A stretch of 46,100 bases of DNA. Origin: an uncultured Gemmatimonadota bacterium. Its GTDB lineage: Bacteria; Latescibacterota; UBA2968; UBA8231. Within the stretch, counting starts at the first letter, position 1; each line of letters opens with the position of its first letter. Both the position numbers and the translations under genes were made by a program. The stretch lies in NCBI GenBank assembly GCA_903893785.1, contig CAITNQ010000028.1:1-46100 (forward strand). Direction: 5' to 3'. Of this stretch, positions 39,037-46,100 are shown piece after piece. The notes below the pieces were generated by a model. It was not told the DNA's origin and did not search any database. It worked only from the letters and a program-made list of their open reading frames with translations.

Positions 39037-39909
39037 GTGAACGATGCCAGCTCTGATACCCGCCGTTGGCCGTGGATCACCTTCACGGTACCGGCCGACC
39101 GCGCCGACGAAGCCACTGGCTGGTGCGCCCAGACGGACAGTTGCGGTTGGCAGGTCGAGGAAGGCGAAGCGGTCAGGCTGACGCTGTATTTCGCCGACCC
39201 GATCGCCGCGCGCGCGGCGCTCCAGAGTTTGGGCCCGCGCCTGACCGCCCTCGGTCCCCAATGGCCGGCGCCCGCGGCCGGCGAGTTGGATGACCGTGAC
39301 TGGGCCGCTGATTGGCAGCAGTCGCTGCACCCGATTGCCGCCACGGACCGCATCGTTGTCCATCCCCCGTCAGTTCCCTTCGCGGTCCGTCCGGGCCAGA
39401 TCGCCATTGCTATCGAGCCGCGCCAGGCGTTCGGTACCGGGCTGCATGCCTCGACCCAGGTATCGCTGCAGTTGCTCGAGGAGTTCGTGCGGCCGGCCAG
39501 CCGTTGTCTCGACCTGGGCACGGGCAGCGGGGTGCTGGCCATCGCGGCCGTGGCCCTGGGCGCGGCCCATGTCGTGGCGCTGGACACTGACCCGGTCGCG
39601 GTGGCGGAGGCCGCGGCGAACCTGCTGGCCAACGGCGTCCCGGCCGCGGTTGGCGTGGCCCTGTGTGGCGGGCTTGACCGGGCTGGCGCCGAGCCCTTTG
39701 ACCTGATTGTGGCCAATCTTCAGAGCGGCATTCTCGAGCCCCTGGTCGAGCCGGTGCGCCGCCGTCTGGCGCCTGGTGGACTGGCCCTCTTCGCAGGCCT
39801 TACCGATGACGAGATCGGCGGTTTTGGTGCCCTGCTGACCGGCGCGGGTTGGGGGGTACGCCGGGTGTGCAACCGGGCGGGTTGGGCGGGCCTGGCGGCT
39901 GCCGGCTGA
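39037..39909 (+). CDS. prmA: Ribosomal protein L11 methyltransferase
   Basis: A 290-residue SAM-dependent enzyme that methylates ribosomal protein L11. After the N-terminal substrate-binding region come DWAADWQQSLHPIA, EPRQAFGTGLHASTQVSL, SAM motif I DLGTGSGVLAIAA (about 159-171), motif II VVALDTDPVAV and FDLIVANLQSGIL, the post-I NPPY-like position being NLQS. The start GTG 39037 has no ribosome site. A weak promoter (TGGACG, 17 bases, TATCTT at 39025-39030) would start transcription at the GTG itself, so a leaderless mRNA is possible. Confidence 0.88.
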   Translation: MNDASSDTRRWPWITFTVPADRADEATGWCAQTDSCGWQVEEGEAVRLTLYFADPIAARAALQSLGPRLTALGPQWPAPAAGELDDRDWAADWQQSLHPIAATDRIVVHPPSVPFAVRPGQIAIAIEPRQAFGTGLHASTQVSLQLLEEFVRPASRCLDLGTGSGVLAIAAVALGAAHVVALDTDPVAVAEAAANLLANGVPAAVGVALCGGLDRAGAEPFDLIVANLQSGILEPLVEPVRRRLAPGGLALFAGLTDDEIGGFGALLTGAGWGVRRVCNRAGWAGLAAAG

Positions 39910-39939
39910 CGGCGTGACGCGGCCGCCAAAGGAGACCTG

Positions 39940-40680
39940 ATGGCGTCTTTCCTGGTGCAGCCGCAGGATGTCGTCGCGGATCAGCTCACGCTGCGCGGCG
40001 CTGAGGCGCACCACCTGACCCATGTGCGACGCGTCGATGTGGGTGACGCCGTAGACGTGGTCGATGGTCAGGGGCGGTGGTATCGAGGCGAAGTGACGCG
40101 GATCGCTCCCGGTGAGGTGATCTGCCGCGTGCGGTCATCGGGTACCGAAACCAGCGGCGCGGGCGTCACCCTGTGCCTGGCTGCGGCCGTGATCCGCGGG
40201 CCGCGCTTCGATCAGGTTATCGAGAAGGCCACGGAACTGGGGGTCGACGCCATCGTCCCCGTGATCGCCGATCGCAGTGTGGCCGCGCCAGCGGCGGATC
40301 GACTGGAGCGTTGGCAGCGCGTGGCGCGGGCGGCGGCCAAGCAGTGCGGCCGGGCTCGGTTGCCTGAGCTGGCTGCCCCAACCCGGTTGAGCACTGTCCT
40401 GGCGGGCCGCGGCACGACGTGGGATCGCGGAGTGATGGCGGTTCCCGGAGCGCGGTTCGGCAGCGTGCGCCACGTGATCGGCGCGCGAGTCAGCCATTCG
40501 TACCTGCTGCTGATCGGACCTGAAGGAGGTTTCTCGCCGGCGGAAGAGGAGCAGGCGGTTCGGGCGGGCGTGGAATGTTTCTCCTGGGGTTGGACTACCC
40601 TACGCGCCGAAACGGCCTGCCTGGTGCTGGCGGCGCTGGTGCTGCACGAAGCCTACGAGTCACTGCGCTGCGCGTCGTGA
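39940..40680 (+). CDS. rsmE: 16S rRNA (uracil-1498-N3)-methyltransferase RsmE
   Basis: A 246-residue SPOUT-fold rRNA methyltransferase. An N-terminal PUA-like part ([28 protein letters not shown]) is followed by the trefoil-knot domain: [48 protein letters not shown] and [14 protein letters not shown]. The last two are the SAM-binding knot motifs. It has a GGAGA ribosome site and follows prmA by 30 bases, a common pairing. Confidence 0.95.
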   Translation: MASFLVQPQDVVADQLTLRGAEAHHLTHVRRVDVGDAVDVVDGQGRWYRGEVTRIAPGEVICRVRSSGTETSGAGVTLCLAAAVIRGPRFDQVIEKATELGVDAIVPVIADRSVAAPAADRLERWQRVARAAAKQCGRARLPELAAPTRLSTVLAGRGTTWDRGVMAVPGARFGSVRHVIGARVSHSYLLLIGPEGGFSPAEEEQAVRAGVECFSWGWTTLRAETACLVLAALVLHEAYESLRCAS

Positions 40681-40711
40681 GCGCGCCCGCAGACCTGCGG
40701 AAGGGGGCAAC

Positions 40712-41167
40712 GTGGGATATCGCATACAGGTCCTCCACGGACCCAACCTGAACCTGCTGGGACAGCGTGAACCGGCTGTGTACGGGCGTGACACCCTGGC
40801 CGACGTTGACAGCGCCCTGTCGACGCAGGCCGCCTGCCTTGAGGTGGAGATCCGGTCCCTCCAGTCGAACCACGAAGGGGCCCTGGTGGATGCCATCCAG
40901 AGCGCGGCGCCATGGGCCGATGGCCTGCTGATCAACCCAGGCGCACTTACCCACTACAGCATCGCGCTGCGCGACGCGATCGCCGGCGTGGCCCTGCCCG
41001 CGGTTGAGGTCCACCTGAGCAATGTGCACGCCCGCGAGGAGTTCCGGCACGTCTCGGTGATCGCCCCGGTGTGTGTGGGCCAGATCTGCGGCTTCGGGCT
41101 GGACAGCTACCTGCTGGGCCTGCGGGCTTTGGTGGGGCACCTGCAGCGGAGGGGTCCCCGTGGCTGA
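40712..41167 (+). CDS. aroQ: Type II 3-dehydroquinate dehydratase
   Basis: A 151-residue shikimate-pathway enzyme that dehydrates 3-dehydroquinate. [17 protein letters not shown] (9-25) contains the catalytic Tyr24 and Arg19; SNHEG (52-56), [10 protein letters not shown] (74-83) and [16 protein letters not shown] (100-115), with His101 and Arg112, complete the active site. The start is GTG 40712. The next gene's GTG start lies 8 bases inside its end, so the two are translationally linked although unrelated in function. Confidence 0.95.
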   Translation: MGYRIQVLHGPNLNLLGQREPAVYGRDTLADVDSALSTQAACLEVEIRSLQSNHEGALVDAIQSAAPWADGLLINPGALTHYSIALRDAIAGVALPAVEVHLSNVHAREEFRHVSVIAPVCVGQICGFGLDSYLLGLRALVGHLQRRGPRG

Positions 41168-42593
41168 GCCCCTGGTGCGGCGCACGCTGCTCCTGCTGGT
41201 GCTGTTGGCCACACCCCTTTGGGCCGGCACCGCGCTGCAGGTCAACCGCCCCCAGGCCAATGTGCGGGCCGAACCCTCAGCGCAGGCAGAGCGAGTTGCC
41301 ACTTTGCAGCAGGGCGACGAGGTGGAACTCGTGGACCAGCGGGGTGAATGGCGCAGCGTCCGCACTGCCGATGGGCAGGAGGGATGGCTGAAGGCTGATC
41401 TGGTGGCGGAACAGTGGGTCGTCACCACCGCTGCGGGTCGGGTCAGATCAGCCGGCAACACCGGTGCCGAAGTGGTGGCGGCGGTAGCCGCCGGCGATGT
41501 GGTCCTCAAACTGAGCCAGCGCGGCAACTGGATCGAAGTCAGTCTGGCCGACGGCAACCATGGGTGGCTGGCGGCCGGCCTGGCCAAGCCAAAGACGGTC
41601 TCGTTCGCGCCGGCCAGTCGTCCCCGGCCCACGCCGGGGGGCGACCGCGCCGACCCCGCCCCGACGGCCGGGCGCGCTGACGGGGCCGCCGGGGCGACAG
41701 GCCCGTTGGCCACCGGCAACGACACGGCCGCCGTGCGGGCCAACCTCTATGCCGAGGGGCTGCAGCAGGCCATTGCCGGCAACTACGAGGCCGCTCTCGG
41801 CAGCTTCGAGGCGGTCCTCGCCCAGGATCCGCAGAACCTGAACGCCCTCTTCAATGCCGAGAAAGCCCATCGTCAGCTCGGGCAGAATGAGCAGGCGCTG
41901 CGCAAGCTGTACCGCATCTTGGCGCTCAATCAGGGCCGCAACCGACGCGATCTGTTCCGCGAGCTGTCGGAAGTGTACACCGCTGAGGGGCGCGGCGACA
42001 GCGCGGCCAAATACCAGGCGCTGTTCCGTGGCGAGGACTGGGCCGACGCCGAGCCCGGCACCAAAGCCGAGGCGAGCCTGGCCAATGAGTCAGAGCCAGG
42101 GGTACGCAGAACCGCAGGCCGGGTTCCGTGGGCCATGATCGCCGCCGGCGGCGGGGCTGCCGCGGTGCTGGCTCTGGTGTTGTTCCTGCTGCTCCGCCGA
42201 CGTCCATCGGCCGAAGATCAGGAACCGGACACCGGGACGACGGCGCCGGCCGGCCGGGGACGCTTTGCCCAGACCATGCGCCAGACCGCCGCTCGTGCGC
42301 CCGCCGTGGACCGCGGTGCGGAAGAAGAACTCGATCGGCAGATCGAAGCCAAACGAGCTGAGTTGCGGCAGAGCACCGAGGCGTTCCTGGGTGGCGCTGC
42401 AGTGGCCAAAGGGGCCCGCACCGAAGACCAGCACCTCGAGGAACTGCTCGGCCACCTGGACAGCCTGCGGACCGCCCTGGCCATGCAGGACGAGCGCGAA
42501 CGGGTCTACGCCGACCTGGTGCGGCTGCAGAACATGAAACTGGACGTTCTGGCGCGGCAACTGGCCCTGCTGCGGCGGCGCCCGCGGCCCTGA
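41160..42593 (+). CDS. Envelope protein with two SH3b domains, TPR and a transmembrane helix
   Basis: A 477-residue protein. Signal peptide 1-23; bacterial SH3 domain 1 at 26-84 ([36 protein letters not shown]); SH3 domain 2 at 88-146 ([35 protein letters not shown]); Pro-rich linker; TPR-like helices at 193-290; transmembrane helix 324-347 followed by LRRR; then a cytoplasmic coiled coil (385-470). The N-terminal half therefore faces the periplasm and probably binds peptidoglycan. The start at GTG 41160 gives the signal peptide at the very N-terminus. The function is unknown; the layout suggests a wall sensor or scaffold. Confidence 0.75.
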   Translation: MAEPLVRRTLLLLVLLATPLWAGTALQVNRPQANVRAEPSAQAERVATLQQGDEVELVDQRGEWRSVRTADGQEGWLKADLVAEQWVVTTAAGRVRSAGNTGAEVVAAVAAGDVVLKLSQRGNWIEVSLADGNHGWLAAGLAKPKTVSFAPASRPRPTPGGDRADPAPTAGRADGAAGATGPLATGNDTAAVRANLYAEGLQQAIAGNYEAALGSFEAVLAQDPQNLNALFNAEKAHRQLGQNEQALRKLYRILALNQGRNRRDLFRELSEVYTAEGRGDSAAKYQALFRGEDWADAEPGTKAEASLANESEPGVRRTAGRVPWAMIAAGGGAAAVLALVLFLLLRRRPSAEDQEPDTGTTAPAGRGRFAQTMRQTAARAPAVDRGAEEELDRQIEAKRAELRQSTEAFLGGAAVAKGARTEDQHLEELLGHLDSLRTALAMQDERERVYADLVRLQNMKLDVLARQLALLRRRPRP

Positions 42594-42597
42594 GCAC

Positions 42598-42610
42598 CGC
42601 CGCAGCGGCG
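42598..42610. terminator. Small hairpin between convergent genes
   Basis: CGCCG (42598-42602) and CGGCG (42606-42610) form a 5-bp stem with loop CAG in the 26 bases between the convergent SH3/TPR and minus-strand envelope genes. It is weak and lacks a T-tract. Confidence 0.25.
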
Positions 42611-42619
42611 TCGGATGGG

Positions 42620-43222
42620 TCAGAAGCGCTGCACCAGAACCAGGCGCACCGCGGGCTCGCGACCGGAGACCGACAGCTCCGGGAAAACGCGCCGCTCAAC
42701 TTTGCGGGGGATCAGGGCCACCCCCAGGCTGCCCGCTGCCAGCAACGCCCCGCCCCAGCCCAGCAGCCTGGCCGTGTCGGCCTGATCGCGCAGCTTGCGG
42801 GCCTGCGCCAACAGGGCCTGCTCGTCCGGCGCGTTGGGGGCGAACTCCTCGTTCTGGCGGGCGTCGTCTTCTTTGTTCCCGGCGCGATCGAACTGCAGCC
42901 AGGACAGCAGGCTGAAGGCGACTGTCCCGCCGAGGGCGCTGATGTAAGGGAACTCGCGCACCGTGATCGTGCGGGCGCCAGCGCCCAGCGTGTCGACGGT
43001 GACGATCTTGTCGATGTTCGTCAGTTCGAAGGTGAAGATCTCGCGATTGACGCGCAGGATCAGCAGGTCCTTGCTGCGGTTGACCAGTGTTCCCTCTACC
43101 AGGGTCCCGTCCTTGAGCGTGATGCGGGTGTCAGGTCCGGCGATGGGAGCCCCCTCGGCCACCGCGGCCAGGGGTTGGGCCACCAGGGCCAGCACCAGGA
43201 GCGTGGAGAGGACAGTTTTCAT
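42620..43222 (-). CDS. Exported protein of unknown function with two hydrophobic segments
   Basis: A 200-residue protein with a clear signal peptide (1-23, AVA-EGA). Then comes a small beta-rich region (ITLKDGTLVEGTLVNRSKDLLILRVNREIFTFELTNIDKI, 34-73) like the short Sm-fold-type strands often seen in envelope proteins, a hydrophobic patch (93-110), a charged helix (116-150) and a second hydrophobic helix (154-171), ending in a strand rich in Val. I do not recognise the family. ATG 43222 has AAGGAG at good spacing. It is divergent from rnhB. Confidence 0.65.
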   Translation of the reverse strand: MKTVLSTLLVLALVAQPLAAVAEGAPIAGPDTRITLKDGTLVEGTLVNRSKDLLILRVNREIFTFELTNIDKIVTVDTLGAGARTITVREFPYISALGGTVAFSLLSWLQFDRAGNKEDDARQNEEFAPNAPDEQALLAQARKLRDQADTARLLGWGGALLAAGSLGVALIPRKVERRVFPELSVSGREPAVRLVLVQRF

Positions 43223-43287
43223 GTGCGGACTCCTTGTCGGAGGACGTGACAACACCAGCACGCCAAGATACCGAGGCAGCCGCGCCC

Positions 43288-44637
43288 ATGTCAAACCAAC
43301 CGACGTCTGGTACGCCACCTTGTTCGCACGCGGCCGGCGTGGTCGACGCCGGTGCTCTCGCCCGGCTGACCGTGGCCCAAGTGGCCCTGCTGGCCACGTC
43401 CCTGGTTGACGGCGATCCGGTCTGGGCCCTGCTGGAACAGGACCCCCGGCGAGGCGTGCGGGCGCTGGTGGCCGAACGCAGCCGTCGGCAGGCCGAGACC
43501 CGGCGCCGCGCCGACCGCACCGACCAGCTACTTCAGTTCGAGCAGCGTTTCTGGGGCCGCGGCGTGCAGCGTCTGGCCGGTGTCGACGAGGTGGGGCGGG
43601 GTTGCCTGGCAGGCCCGGTGGTAGCAGCGGCGGTGGTGCTGCCGCCGGGGCAGCGCCTGCCGGGATTGGACGACTCGAAGAAACTCACCGCGCCCAGCCG
43701 CCAGCGTCTGGCCGCCGCAGTCGGGGAGGTGGCCCTTGGCGTGGGACTGGGGGTGGTGGAGGCCGCCGATATCGACCGCCTGAACATCCTGCAGGCAACC
43801 CTGGCGGCCATGCGTCAGGCCCTGGCGGCCCTGGATCCGTCGCCTGAGCACGTGCTGGTGGACGGGAACCAGCGGCCTCATTCGCCCTGGCCTGAGACTG
43901 TCCTCATCGGCGGCGACGGCCGCAGTCAAACCATCGCCGCTGCTTCAGTGGTGGCGAAGGTTCACCGGGATCGGCTGATGGTCGATCTGGACCGCATCTA
44001 TCCGGGGTACGGATTCGCGCAGCACAAAGGGTACGGCAGTGCCGCTCACTTGCGGGCGCTGCGTGATCTGGGCCCCTGCCCCCTGCACCGGCGCTCCTTT
44101 GCCCCGGTGCTGCGGTCTCTTCCGCCGACTTCCGTCGAGGCCATGGCCGGGCGCCTGGCGGCCTGCACGGACGCCGCCGACCTTGACCGGGTGGCGCTTG
44201 AGGTGACCCAATCGGCGCTGGTGTTCGGGCCTGCGGCCCAGACCGGGCTGAGGCAACTCCATCGCCGCCGTCGGGAGGTCCTCACGGCGCCGGGACGGCA
44301 AGGTGAAGAGGTCGCCGCCGATTACCTGACTGGCCTGGGCTACCAGGTGCTGGCCCGGCGCTACCGCGTCCGCGGCGGCGAGATCGATGTGGTCGCCCGC
44401 GACGCCGGCGAGCTGGTTTTCGTCGAGGTAAAGACGGCGCGGCGTGGCAGTCAGGCCGACCCCGCGGAGCGCGTCCGGCGACGGCAGCGGGCCCGCATTG
44501 AATTGGCCGCCCGGCACTTCCTGGCGCGCCACCGCGGCGATCCGGTTGCCTGCCGCTTTGACCTGATCACCGTCGTCCTGGACCGCGACCGGGCCGAGAT
44601 AGACCACCTGCCGGACGCCTTCCGGCCCGGCCGCTGA
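43288..44637 (+). CDS. rnhB: RNase HII-YraN fusion
   Basis: A 449-residue fusion. Residues 1-90 are a helical extension. RNase HII (about 94-275) removes ribonucleotides from DNA: GVDEVGRG (98-105, metal-binding Asp100 and Glu101), LDDSKKL (127-133), HVLVDG (188-193, third Asp192), HRDR (226-229) and HKGYGSAAH. A linker (280-335) leads to a YraN/UPF0102 nuclease-like domain (336-446) with GEEVAADYLTGLGYQVLARRYRVRGGEIDVVA and FVEVKTARRG; Glu365, Asp367, Glu380 and Lys382 form the endonuclease-like core. The two genes are often adjacent, so fusion is a natural extension. An upstream TTG (43234) is less likely. The 3' end has been tandemly duplicated. Confidence 0.93.
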   Translation: MSNQPTSGTPPCSHAAGVVDAGALARLTVAQVALLATSLVDGDPVWALLEQDPRRGVRALVAERSRRQAETRRRADRTDQLLQFEQRFWGRGVQRLAGVDEVGRGCLAGPVVAAAVVLPPGQRLPGLDDSKKLTAPSRQRLAAAVGEVALGVGLGVVEAADIDRLNILQATLAAMRQALAALDPSPEHVLVDGNQRPHSPWPETVLIGGDGRSQTIAAASVVAKVHRDRLMVDLDRIYPGYGFAQHKGYGSAAHLRALRDLGPCPLHRRSFAPVLRSLPPTSVEAMAGRLAACTDAADLDRVALEVTQSALVFGPAAQTGLRQLHRRRREVLTAPGRQGEEVAADYLTGLGYQVLARRYRVRGGEIDVVARDAGELVFVEVKTARRGSQADPAERVRRRQRARIELAARHFLARHRGDPVACRFDLITVVLDRDRAEIDHLPDAFRPGR

Positions 44638-44773
44638 ACGGGGCGGCCGGCCCTTCCTGGCGCGCCACCGCGGCGATCCGGTTGCCTGCCGTTCTGACCT
44701 GACCACCGTCGTCCTGGACCGCGACCGGGCCGAGATAGACCACCTGCCCGACGCCCTGCGCCCCGGCCGCTGA
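44517..44773 (+). repeat. Tandem duplication of the rnhB-yraN 3' end
   Basis: Copy 1 (44517-44652) encodes the last 40 residues of the YraN domain plus the stop and 15 bases. Copy 2 (44653-44773) repeats it at an exact 136-base offset with no indels and few substitutions (for example CTTTGACCTGATC to TTCTGACCTGACC). GGCCGGCC (44645-44652) marks the junction. Copy 2 has no start and cannot extend the protein. It fills the space to the convergent pyrC stop. Confidence 0.92.
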
Positions 44774-44775
44774 CC

Positions 44776-46080
44776 TCAGGTCCGCCCCCCCGGATCGCGG
44801 TACACGACGCGCCCGCCCACCACCGTGGCCGCGGCCTTGCCTTTGAGCCGGTATCCCGCGAAGGGCGTGTTGCGCGACCGAGAGCGGAATTCCTCGGGTC
44901 GCACCGTCCAATCGCGCTTCGGGTCCACCAGGGTCACGTCGCCCGGATCGCCGACCGCGAGCCTGCCACCGGGCAGGCCGAAGGCCCGGGCCGGCCCCCA
45001 GGTCCACGCAGCCACCACCGTGGCCAAGGGCACCGCGCCCGTGTGCACCAAGTAGGTGAACGACAGGCCGATGGCTGTCTCCAGCCCCACGATGCCGAAC
45101 GGCGCGCGCTCCATGGGCAGCGCCTTCTCGTCGGCCGCATGGGGGGCGTGGTCGGTGGCAATCGCCTGGATACTGCCATCGGCCAGGCCGACCGTCAGCG
45201 CCGCCGTGTCCACGGCAGTGCGCAGCGGCGGGCTCATCTTGGCCTGTGTCCCATGGGTGGCCACGGCTTCATCGGTCAGCACCAGGTGGTGTGTCATCAC
45301 TTCGCAGGTGACCGGCGCCCCGCCGGCCCGGGCCTGGCGCACCAGCTCCAAACCGCCGGCGGTGCTTAGATGAGCGACATGGAGCGGGCCGCCAGTGCGG
45401 GCCGACAACCGTACATCGCGCGCAATCATGTCCTCTTCACCGCGGGCCGGCATGCCACCCAGTCCGAGGCGCTGCGATACCTGCCCGGCGTGCATGACGC
45501 CGCCGGCCGTCACGGCCTTGATTTCCTCGTGCGGACAGAGCGGCCGCCCGATCGTCTGCGCCGCGGTCAGCGCCTGCTCCATCAGCGCGCCGTCCTCGAT
45601 CGAGTCGCCGTCGTCACTGAAGCCCACGGCACCGGCGTCGGCCAATTCAGCCAGCGGCGCCAGCTCGCGCCCGGACCGACCGCGGGTGATGCAGCCGATG
45701 GGATACACGCGAACGCAGCCGGTGTCGCGGGCTCGGTCGAGCAGCGACCGCACCTGTTCCGGCCGGTCCGGCGCTGGGCGCGTGTTGGGCATGCAGACGA
45801 CGGCGCAGATGCCGCCGGCTGCGGCGGCCGCGGTGCCGGTGGCGATCGTTTCCTTGTGCTCGAAGCCCGGCTCACGCAGGTGCACGTGCGCATCGATGAA
45901 ACCTGGCAGCACCAGTAACCCGGTGGCGTCCAACACCGGCACGCCCGCGGCCATCAGGTGGGCGCCCAGGCCGCTGACTCGACCTGACCTGATCAGTACG
46001 TCAAGTTCGCCATCCACACCCCCTGCGGGGTCCAAGACATGGCCGCCACGGATCAGCAGGTCGTCGCTGAATGCACTCAT
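44776..46080 (-). CDS. pyrC: Dihydroorotase (class I)
   Basis: A 434-residue amidohydrolase that closes N-carbamoyl-aspartate to dihydroorotate in pyrimidine synthesis. Metal ligands: DAHVHLR (63-69, His65 and His67), FSDDGD (154-159, Asp156 or Asp157 in place of the carboxylated Lys of class II), PHEE (183-186, His184), HVAHLST (234-240, His237) and TDHAPH (309-314, Asp310). CMPNT (96-100) is the usual substrate loop. The gene is complete. The last 20 bases of the window hold a strong GAGGAGG ribosome site on the minus strand; pyrB may lie just outside. Confidence 0.95.
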   Translation of the reverse strand: MSAFSDDLLIRGGHVLDPAGGVDGELDVLIRSGRVSGLGAHLMAAGVPVLDATGLLVLPGFIDAHVHLREPGFEHKETIATGTAAAAAGGICAVVCMPNTRPAPDRPEQVRSLLDRARDTGCVRVYPIGCITRGRSGRELAPLAELADAGAVGFSDDGDSIEDGALMEQALTAAQTIGRPLCPHEEIKAVTAGGVMHAGQVSQRLGLGGMPARGEEDMIARDVRLSARTGGPLHVAHLSTAGGLELVRQARAGGAPVTCEVMTHHLVLTDEAVATHGTQAKMSPPLRTAVDTAALTVGLADGSIQAIATDHAPHAADEKALPMERAPFGIVGLETAIGLSFTYLVHTGAVPLATVVAAWTWGPARAFGLPGGRLAVGDPGDVTLVDPKRDWTVRPEEFRSRSRNTPFAGYRLKGKAAATVVGGRVVYRDPGGRT

Positions 46081-46100
46081 CGTGTTCCCTCCTCGTTGCC

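Noticed and set aside
44653..44773. Separate small gene encoding a YraN C-terminus
   Set aside because: It lacks a start and ribosome site and is explained by the tandem duplication.

Overview
The window is GC-rich, densely coding bacterial DNA from a flagellated Gram-negative. Genes for both the P ring (flgI) and the L ring (flgH) imply an outer membrane. Type II dehydroquinase, class I dihydroorotase, a RNase HII-YraN fusion, FliW/CsrA control, a secreted CBM9-like protein and SH3/TPR envelope proteins suggest an uncultured lineage near the FCB/Gemmatimonadota/Krumholzibacteriota side of the tree. The phylum cannot be fixed from sequence alone.

Layout. 1-1185: end of one gene and a GT4 glycosyltransferase, meeting tail to tail a minus-strand cluster (4117 down to 1182) of a secreted CBM9-like protein, a secreted formylglycine-enzyme-fold protein, a membrane-anchored MotE-like protein and peptide deformylase. 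4353-12921: a flagellar operon behind a clear sigma-54 promoter: flgF, flgG, flgA, flgH, flgI, flgJ-type rod-binding protein, flgN-like chaperone, flgK, flgL, fliW, csrA. 13025-23129: two giant overlapping genes, a 1999-aa protein (GT4, CgeB-like GT, methyltransferase, GT2, GT4, degenerate GT2, TPR) and a 1371-aa protein (GT2-TPR repeated three times). 23807-28107: three flagellin genes. 28253-33987: flaG, a greatly enlarged fliD, fliS, a small coiled-coil protein and a duplicated-motif flgM, closed by an intrinsic terminator at 34079-34108. 34163-41167: BadF-type kinase, hrcA-grpE-dnaJ, mrp, prmA, rsmE, aroQ. 41160-46080: SH3/TPR envelope protein, a minus-strand envelope protein, the rnhB-yraN fusion and minus-strand pyrC.

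How it works together. The early/middle flagellar operon and flagellin 1 have sigma-54 promoters. Flagellins 2 and 3 and flgM have sigma-28 promoters that match one another (TCAAG, 11-base spacer from the 8-mer, G[CT]CGATA). All three flagellin leaders carry a CsrA-type GGA over the Shine-Dalgarno and another GGA in an upstream hairpin loop, so the fliW-csrA pair encoded upstream very probably sets flagellin translation. The two giant glycosyltransferases lie between csrA and the flagellins and are the best candidates for a cytoplasmic flagellin-glycan assembly machine with about seven transferase modules on two polypeptides. This is the most novel part of the window.

Other oddities are two independent tandem duplications of gene 3' ends (23011-23484 and 44517-44773), each joined at a GC palindrome, and a 310-nt structured leader on flagellin 3.
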